Part shown: one piece after another, positions 33,999 through 43,936 of the stretch
Layout of the letters: every line of letters begins with the position of its first letter
How positions within the stretch are numbered: position 1 is the stretch's first letter
Notes under the pieces: model-generated
Told to the model about the DNA's origin: nothing
The model's input: only the letters and a program-made list of their open reading frames with translations
Databases searched by the model: none
Origin: Kappaphycus alvarezii
Taxonomy: Eukaryota; Rhodophyta; Florideophyceae; Gigartinales; Solieriaceae
Length of the DNA stretch: 64,000 nucleotides
Direction: 5' to 3'
Assembly (NCBI GenBank): GCA_002205965.3
Contig: NADL03000515.1
Coordinates: 186,001 to 250,000 of the forward strand
Position numbers and translations under genes: made by a program

Positions 33999-35684
33999 AT
34001 GAGCAGGCTCAAGTCTCGATTGAAACAAAAAGAGCGCCTTAAACAGAATATGTTTGATGCCATTGAAATGGGCCAAGTCTCTGATCGAAAAGCTGCCTCT
34101 ATCTGCTACCTCCGCAAGTCCACATTTCAAAATCAGCTCAAATCACGAAACTCTGATCTGAAGAAGGAACGGGGCCGCCCAAATGCTCTGACCGAAAAAG
34201 AAGAACAGCATATTCTCCAAGCCCATCTTTTATATTCAAAAGAGGTTATCTGCTTGTTCGTGAAGATCTGATGGACTGTGTCAAATGCCTTTACGACAAA
34301 ATACCACCTGAGAGACTAGAAAAGATGCCGTTCAAAGATGGTATAGCTACCAAACAGTTTTGTGAAGGCTTTGAAAGGAGGCATAAATGCCGTGTCAGAT
34401 TTAGAAGGCCCTCCATTGAGAAATCAAAGCGATTCATTGCCACCAATGATGAACACCCAACGACGTACTTAGCAGAATTGGAGGCTGTCATTAGAGAGCA
34501 TAACATTGATAAGAAAAGAATCGTCAACCTGGACGAATCTTCTGTTAGTCCTTAGAGGGATTTGCTAGGACACTCGACGCGGAAAGCGTACTGGGCAAGG
34601 GCAGCTCAAATGAAGCAGAAACAAGTTGAGTTTAGTTGTCGTGATCGCATCACATTTATTAGAGTGATATTTGCGTATGGGACCTCAGGGAGTCCGACGT
34701 TTGTTTTTAAGGGCAAAAAATACCCGCATCGAATCATTCAGAGTGGAGATACTGAGGTGATTGAGACCTTGACAGACTGTCTGTCGCGTAGAAGTCCTGT
34801 ATTCATGCGCGAAGAGCTAGGTGGTGTGGATAAACGAGTGTTTCTGGAGTGGGCAAAAGCTTTCCTGGAGGAGACGAAGGACTTGAAGCAAAACAGGCGG
34901 AAGGTGCTACTCCTATAAGATGCCTATAGAAGCCATATGAGCTTAGAAGCGCTAATTATATTTAGTGAGGCTGGCATTATCGCGTTTGAACTTCCCGCTC
35001 ATACAAGTAACGAAATGCAGCGGCTTGATGTTGGCATGTTTCAACCATTTAAACATGCTTTGAATGAAATCATCAGGAGCATGCTCAGTCCAGACAATTT
35101 GACCATATTTGACGTCTTCGATCTGTGCAAGTTTATTTCAATTGCTTACTCTAAGGTTTTTGTGTCTTCCTATATCACTAATTCTTTTGCTAAGTGTGGT
35201 ATTAGCCTTTCGACCCGCAGATGATTTAGGAAAGACTCAGCCAATGAGCAATGGGATAACCTCTGTTGTGGTAACGCCAGAAGACATGCTTCTGATGCTC
35301 AATGAGAAGCGGGAGAAAAGGCGAAATGGTGCTAGAATAGCACCGCTTATTATGAAACGCGGTTGCCTTGATCCTACCAAAGGTCTTGTACTTACCAGCG
35401 CTGAGGCGTTGAAGGCCATCACGACCAAATAGAAAGCCGAAGAAACGAAGCGAGAGGCAAAGTACAATAAGATGATCTGCAACGAGGCCAAATTTGCAAT
35501 CGAGGCGCAGAAGCGACGCGAGGAACGTCGTAGTCATGAGATAACCAGTGCAAAGCGCCGCGCATTTCTTTATAAGGAGCCTTTTCGGGCGCATCGCCCT
35601 CTAAAGATGGGAGAGAAGCTACAAAACAGTGTCTGCTCATGCAGAAGGCAGCCAGAGCTGCAATGCGAATGCCAATCGGCATGA
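33999..35684 (+). pseudogene. Pogo/Tigger-type DDE transposase, inactivated
   Basis: Tc1/mariner-superfamily transposases of the pogo group cut and paste DNA using a DDE/D site. The N-terminus (MSRLKSRLKQKERLK, GQVSDRKAASICYLRKSTFQ) is a Pipsqueak-like helix-turn-helix. The second DNA-binding part ends with EKMPFKDGIATKQF. The catalytic core has IVNLDESSVSP (first Asp) and DAYRSHMSLEAL followed by LPAHTSNEMQRLDVGMFQPF, the signature second-Asp block of pogo elements. Inactivation: a one-base loss in the A-run 34239-34242, an in-frame TAG after ESSVSP (34553-34555) and a TAA just before DAYRSH (34916-34918), plus a frame change near 35210. A basic, coiled tail (KREKRRNG, KRREERRSHE) follows. 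The two nonsense codons suggest real decay. Confidence 0.85.
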
Positions 35685-35700
35685 CGCGAAGTGCTTTCAT

Positions 35701-36840
35701 GAGATATTTGGTGGCGAAAACATCACAAGATATGTTTCAACTTGAAGACTGGGGAGAGGTTTAATCTCATCCTTTGTGTCAATATAAAGTTTTGTTGAAA
35801 CAAAAGAATGCGCCATATCCAACAAGTAGGACCATTTCAAGCGCCTACTGATTTTTAGTGGCTGACTTTGCGCAGCTCCGGCTAAAGAAAAGCCTATGAT
35901 ATGCTTTTTACATCTCTTGATTCAGATTTAGCAGCTTGTAACGATTTCAATGGTCTTGGTTTCGTTCAAAACAGACCATGGGAAGGAGGTTGCTTTTAAT
36001 TTTTCCATTTTTTCCAATTAATTGGGGTACGGACGAGTACAATAAAAGGTCACTGTTCCCCCCTTCCGCGATAAACTGCATACATACCGTACACCCACTT
36101 ACCCCCAGATGGGGAAGTGCGGGAAATGCCTGCATTACTGAAATGTTTGATGATGACCTTTTATTTTTCCTATCCTGCCTTAGGCCAAGCGTAACTTTTC
36201 TCTGCCCTTTCTCTTTTTACTTCCTAAGCAGCGCAAAGTACAGTGCTTATACTGCACAGTACTGGGCTGTGCGACTATCGCATTTTTCACTTAGCCGCAC
36301 CTCCCTAGGAGGTGCCGGGAGCTCCCCCGGGAGATATTGTACGCCATTTCAATCAAGGCGTACAGTATCTCCTAACTCGTGACTTTTGTGGTGCATTGTA
36401 CAATACAGTACTCTACCGTGCAATACACCACTCCGCATGCCCCCGCACCCTAAGCGCACCCCGGGTGCACTCTTGAGGACCCTCTTGCATCGATCATCAA
36501 TGCCCCCGGACTCCCCTCGAAGCAACATACCTTCCCCGTTCTCGGCCCAAGCTCCCCCCATTCTCAACCCCTGCCCTCATCACCCTGCAACCCCACTTCA
36601 CGCCAGCTTCCAACTCTTGCCCCGCCCCCTCCCTTCCGCATACCCGTTGGAGTTGCTTTGAACGTCGCGGAATCGACAACTGAGCGCGCTGAGGTGTAGC
36701 CGAACTACCAATGTGCTCGTTGGAGTGCCCAAGATAATCTCGGCGGCCCCTCCGCCACCTGGAAGCGAAGTTGGAGCGCGGGTATTGTACAACTAACTAA
36801 TCAACAATTCCTTCTGCTTCCTGCTCTCCTGTTTACCTCA
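35701..36840. promoter_or_regulatory. 5' flank of the H3-tail-like gene, GTAC motifs
   Basis: No recognised gene lies here. GTAC-type words cluster at 36236-36268 and 36395-36430, and TTGTAC recurs at 36785. A short direct or inverted AGGAGGTGCCGGGAG-like GC block lies near 36306-36330. From 36420 to 36680 the plus strand is C-rich, like the leaders of SmD2 and ENY2. These features resemble the 5' flanks of the housekeeping genes in the window, which favours a real promoter for the downstream frame. Confidence 0.35.
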
Positions 36841-37350
36841 ATGGAACGCACCAAACAAAAAGCTTCGCTCAGCACTGTGGGGCGAGCTCCTCGCGCTACC
36901 ATCGCACCCAAGGCCGCCCGTGTTCCCCGTACCAATGTGGGAGCCTTTTCTCGTCCTGAGGTCTTGCGGCTTCGTGGTCGTCGGGACATTGTGAAGATCA
37001 CCTACCGAAGCCAAACTCCTCTCCAATTTGCTGTATATAACGAAGGGGCCCCAAACCCAGTAGCCACAACTGGGGATGAGGACAAGGCCCTATTCGGGAT
37101 TCACTTGACCGCCTTCGTGCGACATGCGAACGGCCGGGAACTTACTCGAGATGAGGCCTACCGTCTTGGCCTCACTGAGTCCCTGGATGACGTGCGCCCG
37201 TACACCTCAGTCCCTGACTCAGTGTGGTGCGGTAATTTGGCCATCCTACTATTCGGCTTCAAGCACTTTGTTGCTGAATACTTTTCTTCCTGTCGATCCT
37301 TCATCGGGAGCTCCCATCTTCTTCACTTCGATTTAATCCTTGGCCAGTAA
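36841..37350 (+). CDS. Protein with histone H3-tail-like N-terminus
   Basis: The frame encodes 169 residues. Its start, MERTKQKASLSTVGRAPR, followed by ATIAPKAAR, aligns without gaps to the canonical histone H3 tail. Of the first 27 tail positions about 16 match, including R2, T3, K4, Q5, S10, T11, A15-R17 and K23-R26, while K9, K14, K18 and K27 are replaced. After about residue 30 the resemblance ends: no histone-fold helices are visible, and the body (RPEVLRLRGRRDIVKITYRS, AYRLGLTESLDDV) resembles nothing I know. The gene sits between a dead pogo transposase and a Gypsy integrase on the opposite strand. It could be a diverged H3-derived gene, a fusion, or an element-encoded H3 mimic. The frame is intact, but no paralogue is available here to test it. 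Confidence 0.5.
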   Translation: MERTKQKASLSTVGRAPRATIAPKAARVPRTNVGAFSRPEVLRLRGRRDIVKITYRSQTPLQFAVYNEGAPNPVATTGDEDKALFGIHLTAFVRHANGRELTRDEAYRLGLTESLDDVRPYTSVPDSVWCGNLAILLFGFKHFVAEYFSSCRSFIGSSHLLHFDLILGQ

Positions 37351-37558
37351 TCTGAGACTGCTCTTCCATCCTAGTACATTACATCTTCTTAAATCCAAAA
37401 CTCTTCTTACTGAGTAAATACTTAGTTGCGTTCTTGTGCCTTGCCAGCTTCCTTTACCCTGTCATCGTCTCTGTCCGATCAATATATACTTCTCCCGTCC
37501 TAGGCTCCTTCTTAACTAGCTCCTACATATTCTATTAACGAGTTAGCGCTTTCTACGC
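37351..37558. other. Gap between the H3-tail-like frame and Gypsy pol end
   Basis: This short AT-rich spacer may hold part of a 3' long terminal repeat of the minus-strand Gypsy element (which would lie just left of 37562). I saw no matching second copy right of 38650 and therefore do not annotate an LTR. Confidence 0.3.
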
Positions 37559-37561
37559 CCT

Positions 37562-38650
37562 TTAATAACCAAGCAGCCTTCGGGCGTGGATCGCCTTGCA
37601 AGTGATCCTCCTGGTCGACGACCTCAGCTCGTATCTCGGATGATTGGCCTTGATGACCACGCAAGGTCCATAGTAGTATGAATCGAAAGCGGGCCCTTTC
37701 TTGTTCCTAGTCAGCGCCGATCCATGCGCAACCAGTAATTGTTCACCAACCTCGAAGAAACTTTCCTGTCCCTTAAATTCACGCGTGATGCGTGACCTTT
37801 CCGCTACAGCTGTCCTCAATCCAGACTCTCCCAACGTCTCAATGAGGCGGTGCCTCGTGTCGGCCTCGTTGAGTAGGGCTACTGCATCACTGGCCATCAT
37901 CCTTGGGTTTATCCCATATATCAATCGGATAGGGGAAGCGATACCCCAACGATCGCGTCGGCGATAGCCATACAAGACCTTAGGCACGGCTTCTGCCCAA
38001 TCACTACCGCTTTGCATCACAGATTTTTTTGATAGCGTGCTTCAGCGTCCCTAACATCCGCTCTGCCTGCCCATTTGCCATCGGGGCGTACGGAAAGACG
38101 GCCGTCCAATCAATTCCATGCTTCTCCATGAACTCTTGGACGGAAGCCGCCATAAAGGCTGTTGAATTGTCCGAGACTATCCTTCTCGGCGGTCCAAACG
38201 GTAGAATGATTTCCTATTCCACAAACCTGAGTACGGTGCTCGATGTAGCGTCCTTAGTGGCCCAAGCGATTGGCCATCCGGTCATGTGTTCCACCGAGAT
38301 TAGCGCGAACTTTTGCCCTGCCCTCGAGGGCTTAAATGGCCCCGCGAAATCAATCGAGAACGTCTCGAACAGCCCGGTCACGGGAGCCCCGAGGCTAGTA
38401 TGGTACGTCGGGAGTCTGCGGGCATGTTGGCAACCGTCGCAGGCCCCTACATAATCCGTGATATCGCGGTATACTCCCGGCCACCAGAACCGATCACTTA
38501 TGAACTTCCTTGTAGACGCGACATCGCAATGGACTGTATCGTCATGAAAGGTGGCCAGTGTCTCCGACCGTTGGTCGAGACGTGGGACGGAGCGCAGCCC
38601 GTGCTTTTCCCATTGGAACAACGTATTGTTCCATAGCATGAACTTCTTTG
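37562..38650 (-). mobile_element. Ty3/Gypsy integrase, broken
   Basis: Two minus-strand segments (38639-38214 and 38020-37562) form one integrase, joined through a different frame at 38215-38020. The first contains the H2C2 zinc finger: FHDDTVHCDVAS supplies the two His and GACDGCQHARRL the two Cys. Next come FETFSIDFAGPF (first Asp of DDE) and, in the linking frame, RRIVSDNSTAFMA (second Asp) and ANGQAERMLGTLKHAI (catalytic Glu). The last part has AVPKVLYGYRRRDR and a GPCVVIKANHPRYEL core of the C-terminal domain. No chromodomain follows before the stop at 37562. RT and RNase H would be expected to the right (minus-strand upstream); minus-strand frames at 38498-39102 have no such motif. Confidence 0.85.
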
Positions 38651-39267
38651 CACCCCTTCTAATCGAAAGCTTCTTCTACTATGTCTAGCGGAGCAAATAT
38701 CATCTCCGTTATAGTTCGGGACTCCTGCACGACCTTTCGTATTCTTCTTTTCCGCCTTTTTGTCTTTCTTTGGAGGCATTACGGCTTTGCGGGTGCTTGA
38801 GCGGCTGACGGCAACAAGTAACTTAGTCCCGACTGCTGGGGCGCAATGAGGTTGTTGGCATCAGTGGTCTTTGTTGGAGTAGTCATTGCAAGACTGCAGG
38901 TCGCAAATGAGGTTCGCAGAGAAACGCTGAGACCGACTATATTATCATTTCCTTTTGAGTCGCTAAGGTGCATGGTGTTTCGATTGGATGGCTTCGCGCC
39001 ATTATTTGGCGCGTTCGGTGGTGTGGGTACTTCTGAATTGCATTGAGACCACACCAAATATTTGACTGAATGGCCGAGTGGGGAATTTCTGCATGCACTC
39101 AATGAAGTATGTACCAGTTACCCCAGTTCATCCAAGGCGACCCCGATCCAACCAGCTTCCTTTTACAGAGTAAACCAGTTGCGTTCTAAAGCCTAGCTAG
39201 AGAAAAATGAAGTTGCTAGTGAGAAGTGCGGGCGATGGACATGGCGGTAAGGCTACGGACATGACGA
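38651..39267. other. Region upstream of Gypsy integrase, nothing firm
   Basis: Minus-strand frames at 38498-38779 (MPPKKDKKAEKKNTKGRAG) and 38779-39102 have no known motif. The lysine-rich start could be gag-like, which would mean most of pol is deleted between it and the integrase, but the evidence is thin. Confidence 0.25.
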
Positions 39268-39375
39268 AACAGAACAGTACATAGTACTGTACAGCATGTA
39301 CAGTACATACTGTACTGTACTGTGCAATAGTGTAGTACTCGGGCAAAATGCTGTTACCATACCGTACAGTATTTG
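39268..39375. promoter_or_regulatory. GTACTGTAC palindrome cluster upstream of SmD2
   Basis: Within about 100 bases the words GTAC, AGTACTGTACAG, TGTACAGTACATA, CTGTACTGTACTGT and CGTACAGTA occur repeatedly on both strands, because the word is self-complementary. The cluster ends about 150 bases before the SmD2 start codon. Comparable clusters lie near other 5' ends in the window, which suggests a regulatory or structural role. Confidence 0.45.
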
Positions 39376-39524
39376 ATCCAGGTGAACAGAAGGCCACCCA
39401 CGGACTTTGCATCTGACCCACGGCGAAACAACCCCCGCGCCCTATCCCACCACAAACCTTCCAAACTCCGAACCACACCAACCGCACCTCTTCCCACTTC
39501 ACCAGCCCCGTTCCCCCCCCCGCC

Positions 39525-40045
39525 ATGGCCTCCACAACCACAGGCAAACGGTAAGCAACCCACCATTTCCGACTCTATCAACTCCTACCAATTCCAATTC
39601 CCACAACTAACCCATCTTTCTCTACCCCTCCCATCAGCAAGCGAATGTTCTCCAAACTCGCCCCGACCGACACTCGCGCCGGTTTCTCCGACCCCAATCT
39701 TCCGCCGGGGATCGTAGATACCGATAAGCTGGATGACTTTTCCGTCGGTCCGCTCTCCATTCTCAAACGCGCCGTTGAGCATAACATTCAGGTTTTGATC
39801 AACGTTCGCAACAACAAGAAACTCCTCGCACGCGTCAAGGCTTTTGATCGCCATTGCAACATGGTGCTTACCGATGTTACAGAAATGTGGGTTCAGTTTG
39901 TACATCAGTCTGCGCAGGACAACGACACCACCGATGGGCCGCCGCAAAAGTCCTCAAGCCGAGGAGGGTCGAGCGTACTCGCGTCATCTCCAAAATGTTT
40001 TTGAGAGGCGACTCTGTCATCTTAGTCCTGCTAAATCCCAAGTGA
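39525..40045 (+). CDS. SNRPD2: Small nuclear ribonucleoprotein SmD2, one frameshift
   Basis: SmD2 is one of the seven Sm proteins forming the ring on spliceosomal snRNAs. Exon 1 (39525-39550) encodes MASTTTGK; the intron is 39551-39637 (GTAAGC to CAG). Exon 2 carries the Sm1 motif: [40 protein letters not shown] and LTDVTEMW. After the acidic loop the frame changes at the A-run 39946-39949, where one base is missing, and the Sm2 motif [19 protein letters not shown] follows in the next frame to the stop at 40045. Restoring one base gives 144 residues, with a loop about 10 residues longer than in the human protein. The intact Sm2 motif past the break argues for a sequence error. The gene is convergent with NOP58. 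Confidence 0.92.
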
Positions 40046-40318
40046 TCTTTGACAAGGCTTTCATCCACAGTTTTTAGTCACCTGCACTCGCGATCAGCGG
40101 TCGTGTTTATCTGCTTCGCATTCGCAAGCCCCGTACTGCGCAGTTGCCCTCTCATTCCTCCTTACACTACTCACTACTGCGAACGGTATTCGTCACGCAA
40201 GGCAATCAGAGCCAATCTGCCTTATTTCAAAGCACCCACGTAAACAAGACAAACGCTTCCTCCTTTACAGCAAAACCACACAGTCACATATAATTTCCAT
40301 TATGGCTGCACCTAGCAT

Positions 40319-42028
40319 CTATTCTTTGCTCTTCTTCTTCTTCCTCTTCTTCTTCTTCTGTGACCCGCCATCCTCTTCAGCTCCTTCCGCCTCCTCCCGT
40401 TCCCTCTTTCGTTTTTTCTTTTCTTTTTTCTCACTTGACTTTCCGCCTTTATCTCTCTTTTTCTTCCCACTCGCCCCTTCCTCTACGTGATCCACCTCTT
40501 TTCCCTCCCCGTTCGCTGTCCCATCTCTCCCACCTTCTTCCCCGTCTTCTTCCTCTACGTCCTCCTGACCTGAATTTACTGCTTTCTCCTTCTTTTTCTT
40601 CTTCTTCTTCTTTTTATCCTTCACGACTTCCTCCGCAACCTCACCGTCCTCCTGCTCGCCAGTAATTTCCGCCTCCTCTACATTTGACGATGGCTCCTCC
40701 TTCCCTTCCATCATTACATCGTCATCCATACTGAAGCCCTTCGCAGCACCATTCTCAGCCCTGTACTTGTTTGTCTTTTCCGCTGACCGTCCCAACCTCG
40801 ATACTGCCAGTTCACTCTTACCCTCCAATTGACAAAGCCGCGCTTCCACAGCCATCCTCCCCTGTTCACCGACACTTGCATCTTCACCTGCCTCCCCCAA
40901 AGCATCCACCCGAATCGCTAGCGCGCATTTCGCCGCAAGAGTCCGTGAGATCTTACCCTTGTGTTTGGGTGCGGCCTGCCCCACTACTGACGCATGGTAG
41001 ATCAATCCGTATTTCGGCGTCGCGTGCTTAGTCTTTAATGCTCGGAAGAGAGCTTTCTCAGCACCCAAAATCTGAATGGTAGAAGCGGGATATTTGGAAA
41101 GGACAAGCATCGATCCAGCATGCGAAATCATGCGGGCACCAACCAACTCGCCGACCATGGCAGTGAGATTTGGTGCGATTGCTACCATCCGATTCTTAAG
41201 ATACTCGTACAGGGTGGAGCGGTACTCAGTGAGCGATATTACCTGGGCGCACAGTGCACGAATGTTGACGACGTCATCATCACTAATCTCCGTCCCCATG
41301 GAGATCTGAGCGGCCTGTTTAAGCTCGGTCTCTGTTTCCTCTGGCAAGACATCTGTGAAATCCAGGGCTGCTGCGAGATTGCGCATGCCCATCTTGTTGA
41401 CGGCCTTGGCGTAAGCAGCATTGTCCGTGACAATCTTGCCCATCTCTGGAAAATGCCAGCCGTACCATTCACGCAAACGCATGGCATAAACATTGATCTC
41501 CTTGTCGAGCTCGTCCAACAAGTTGATGGCCTGAACAACCATGGTATCTACCTTGTCCGGGGAGAACTTGAGCTTGTAGCGACTCAACGAATGAGCGAGT
41601 CCAAGGACCATAGCCTTTCTGTTAGCCTCCTCGCCAACACCAGCCTCACCCTCAAGCAAGGTTTCAATGTTACAACGAATGCCACGAAGGACATCCGACA
41701 CAGCGGTGGAGAATATACACTGCAAACCTGTCTTTTCCTTGATGGCGGCGCCGAGTTTTGCATCAGCGACTGCAAGTTCCTCGCCAGGGGAGAGTGACTT
41801 TTTGAGAAATTTGCGGAGATCTTTGGACGGCTTGCCCTCGACGAGGGCGGTGGCGGCGGAAAGAGCGGCTGTGGTGTCGGAGAAGCGGGAAAACGCTTTG
41901 AGCTTGACGAGCTTCTTGATGGTTGTTTCGGATTCGAGGTCGGTAGCGGAAGAGGTTGATTTTAGGACGCCGTCGTCGAGAAGCTTGAAGAGGGCGTGGC
42001 CGGCGGGGGTTTCAAAAAGGACCAACAT
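40319..42028 (-). CDS. NOP58: Nucleolar box C/D snoRNP protein NOP58
   Basis: NOP58 pairs with NOP56 and fibrillarin to place 2'-O-methyl marks on rRNA. The frame is intact and intronless, 569 residues. The N-terminal NOP5NT domain starts MLVLFETPAGHALFKL. The coiled-coil region and Nop domain follow: VVQAINLLDELDKEINVYAM, REWYGWHFPEMGKIV, then SMLVLSKYPASTIQILGAEK and HATPKYGLIYHASVVGQAAP, the near-invariant core that clamps the snoRNA. The C-terminal 140 residues are an acidic then Lys-rich tail, as in other NOP58 proteins. The start matches the family start exactly. It is divergent from ENY2 with 574 bases between the two starts, and convergent with SmD2. Confidence 0.96.
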   Translation of the reverse strand: MLVLFETPAGHALFKLLDDGVLKSTSSATDLESETTIKKLVKLKAFSRFSDTTAALSAATALVEGKPSKDLRKFLKKSLSPGEELAVADAKLGAAIKEKTGLQCIFSTAVSDVLRGIRCNIETLLEGEAGVGEEANRKAMVLGLAHSLSRYKLKFSPDKVDTMVVQAINLLDELDKEINVYAMRLREWYGWHFPEMGKIVTDNAAYAKAVNKMGMRNLAAALDFTDVLPEETETELKQAAQISMGTEISDDDVVNIRALCAQVISLTEYRSTLYEYLKNRMVAIAPNLTAMVGELVGARMISHAGSMLVLSKYPASTIQILGAEKALFRALKTKHATPKYGLIYHASVVGQAAPKHKGKISRTLAAKCALAIRVDALGEAGEDASVGEQGRMAVEARLCQLEGKSELAVSRLGRSAEKTNKYRAENGAAKGFSMDDDVMMEGKEEPSSNVEEAEITGEQEDGEVAEEVVKDKKKKKKKKKEKAVNSGQEDVEEEDGEEGGRDGTANGEGKEVDHVEEGASGKKKRDKGGKSSEKKEKKKRKREREEAEGAEEDGGSQKKKKRKKKKSKE

Positions 42029-42602
42029 GCTTCAAGGGGGGAAAAGGGGGAGAGGTAAAGGAAAAGTGGGTTGCGTCGTTGAGATCAGGCCAACCAAGTG
42101 GGGATCCCAGTGGGAGTAGCAAGGATGATCAAAGAGATGACGGTCTGTGACTAGCTGATCACCTGCGCGGTTGCCGCTGCGGATACGGTATGTATCAATT
42201 GATCAATGAGGGATGATCGCGTCCGTTGCAGTATAGCCAACGCCACCGCCGGCGCCGAAGTTTTGTTATTTTTCAGTGTTTATACTGGATCAAATGGAAG
42301 ACAACGTGGCAACCTGGACACGTTGTGACATTACACAGCCATAGATTACTCAAAATCGCGCAGAGGATGGTGCTGGTGCTGGTAAGCCTATGGATTGCCC
42401 TTAATTTATTGAATAAACAAGGAAAACAATACACTAGCATATACTCTACTGTACAGTACAGTACTGTACAGTAGTGCACAACTGGCAAGTGATGTGCTGT
42501 ACCGATCGTGTCTCGCTCCCATCTACCCACCCCACCTCCAACTTATCGCTGTCATCTCCTGCCTCAACGACTCTCCCTCTCAACCAGCACTCACCCGTCC
42601 CA
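42029..42602. promoter_or_regulatory. Shared divergent NOP58/ENY2 promoter region
   Basis: The two start codons are 574 bases apart and point away from each other. At 42444-42480 lies a compact palindromic array built of GTACAGTACAGTACTGTACAG, 125-160 bases upstream of ENY2 and about 420 from NOP58. No TATA box is obvious on either side. Co-regulation of rRNA-processing and export genes from one region is plausible but unproven. Confidence 0.45.
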
Positions 42603-43122
42603 ATGCCCAGCCCGCCCCATCCCCCGACCGTCACCCACCCCCCTCCCCCCCCAACCCAAACCCCAGCCCTCGTTGCCGCGCATGCCCTCCTCGAACACCT
42701 CCACACCACCGGCCACCGCGAAAGGCTCAAAGAATGGCTCTCGCGCCAACTCGAAACCTCCGGCTGGACCGACAACCTGCAAACCGAAATGCAACAAATC
42801 ACAACCAAACACGAACTCCACCACCATTCCACCCCCCTCCCCACCACCGAACTCGCAAAACAAGTCGCACCCTCCGCAAAAGGTATGCCACCCCTCCCTC
42901 CCCACCCCTCACCCCCAAAAACACCCACTCACACCACCCCACTAACCACCCTAACCCCCCACCAAACATTCAGACTCAGTCCCAGATTCTATCAAACACG
43001 CCCTCATGCACAAGCTCTTAGAAATGGCCCGCGAATTCCAACCCCAATACGCAGTACCCATGCCTCATCAGCCCGTACAACACGACACGCATCATGACAC
43101 CCCCGACGCCCGACCCGAGTGA
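42603..43122 (+). CDS. ENY2: ENY2/Sus1, SAGA and TREX-2 subunit
   Basis: ENY2 is a small helical protein shared by the SAGA deubiquitinase module and the TREX-2 export complex, linking transcription to mRNA export. Exon 1 (42603-42882) has a Pro/Thr-rich extension (residues 1-20) and the core HLHTTGHRERLKEWLSRQLE followed by SGWTDNLQ, which matches the family block TGERERLKxxLRxxLxExGW. A GTATGC donor at 42883 pairs with an acceptor ending at 42973. Exon 2 begins DSVPDSIKHALMHKLLEMAR, matching the family's VPDSVKxELL helix, and ends with a His/Pro/Asp-rich tail to 43122. The splice is phase 1 and the total is 142 residues, longer than the usual 95-100 because of both tails. The frame is intact. 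Confidence 0.9.
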
Positions 43123-43731
43123 CACCCTTGTCCTGCCGCATCCACGCTACGGAAGCCGTGACGCGCGGTACATGGCTTGCGGGTTTGTCAATGCCGTGTG
43201 CCGGGATTTTCATGCCGCTTGAGGCATTGCTGTGACGGGGGATGTGCCGTGGATGTTTCGGGGTGGCGGGGGTGGTGGTTTGTGGAATGGGCGAATGGAC
43301 GGGGGGTGTGGGGGGATTGGGGGTGGCTTTGGAGTGGGAGATGGGGGTCGATGCGTTTGGGGGAGGAGCGTGGGTTTTTGGTTTGGGTTGACTGAATGTG
43401 TTTTGTTGGGAGTTGAGGAAAGCTTGGGGTTTGTCGGGGCGCCACTCTCAGAGCCTCGTTTTACGTTTATTGTTGCGGCGGGTGGTGGTATTGCTGGGGA
43501 CTAATGTGTTGTGTTGTACAGTACGGTACAGTGCGAGGGTAAATGTTGGTAAAATTACAGTACTTGTGGGACTTGCATAGCAGCGTCGAACAGCAATAAT
43601 GCAAGAAATTATGCGCGCTGTAATGCCATTACAGCTCTTGGGCCTCGTAATTTCACTTGCGTGATCTATTGTTCGCGATAATTGTCTTTACCATCAACGA
43701 CCTTACGCGATCAACCGACGACAGCTCAACA

Positions 43732-43761
43732 ACTGTACTGTACTGTACTGTACTGTACTGT
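43732..43761. repeat. Pentanucleotide (TACTG)n run
   Basis: About six consecutive TACTG units form a perfect short tandem repeat whose words are the same as those in the promoter-proximal GTAC clusters. It may be a recent expansion of that motif. Confidence 0.85.
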
Positions 43762-43891
43762 TCGCCTGAATACTGTAGCTCCTAAATCCCCGCGGGATTC
43801 TCGTCCCCCCTTCCGGCTTGGTAGTCTTCTTCAGACTGCCACTGCACTTTCACCTTTTCAAATGGGCCCGTGCCCAACAGATTTCTGAAAA

Positions 43892-43936
43892 TGGGAAAAA
43901 GGTTGGGTAGTTTAATCTTTGAAAAGTAGGGTCAAT
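43892..43936 (-). repeat. Dispersed GACCATAT/TTTCAA motif copy
   Basis: Plus strand: GGGAAAAAGGTTGGGTAG then TTTAATCTTTGAAAAGTAGG. It keeps both the purine-rich lead and the TTTGAAA core. Confidence 0.55.

Noticed and set aside
37351..39102. LTR pair around the Gypsy integrase
   Set aside because: No second copy of either flank was found by eye within the window.
42591..43445. Gly-rich and Pro-rich frames around ENY2 on both strands
   Set aside because: Composition artefacts of C- or G-rich sequence; the ENY2 frame and splice explain the coding signal.
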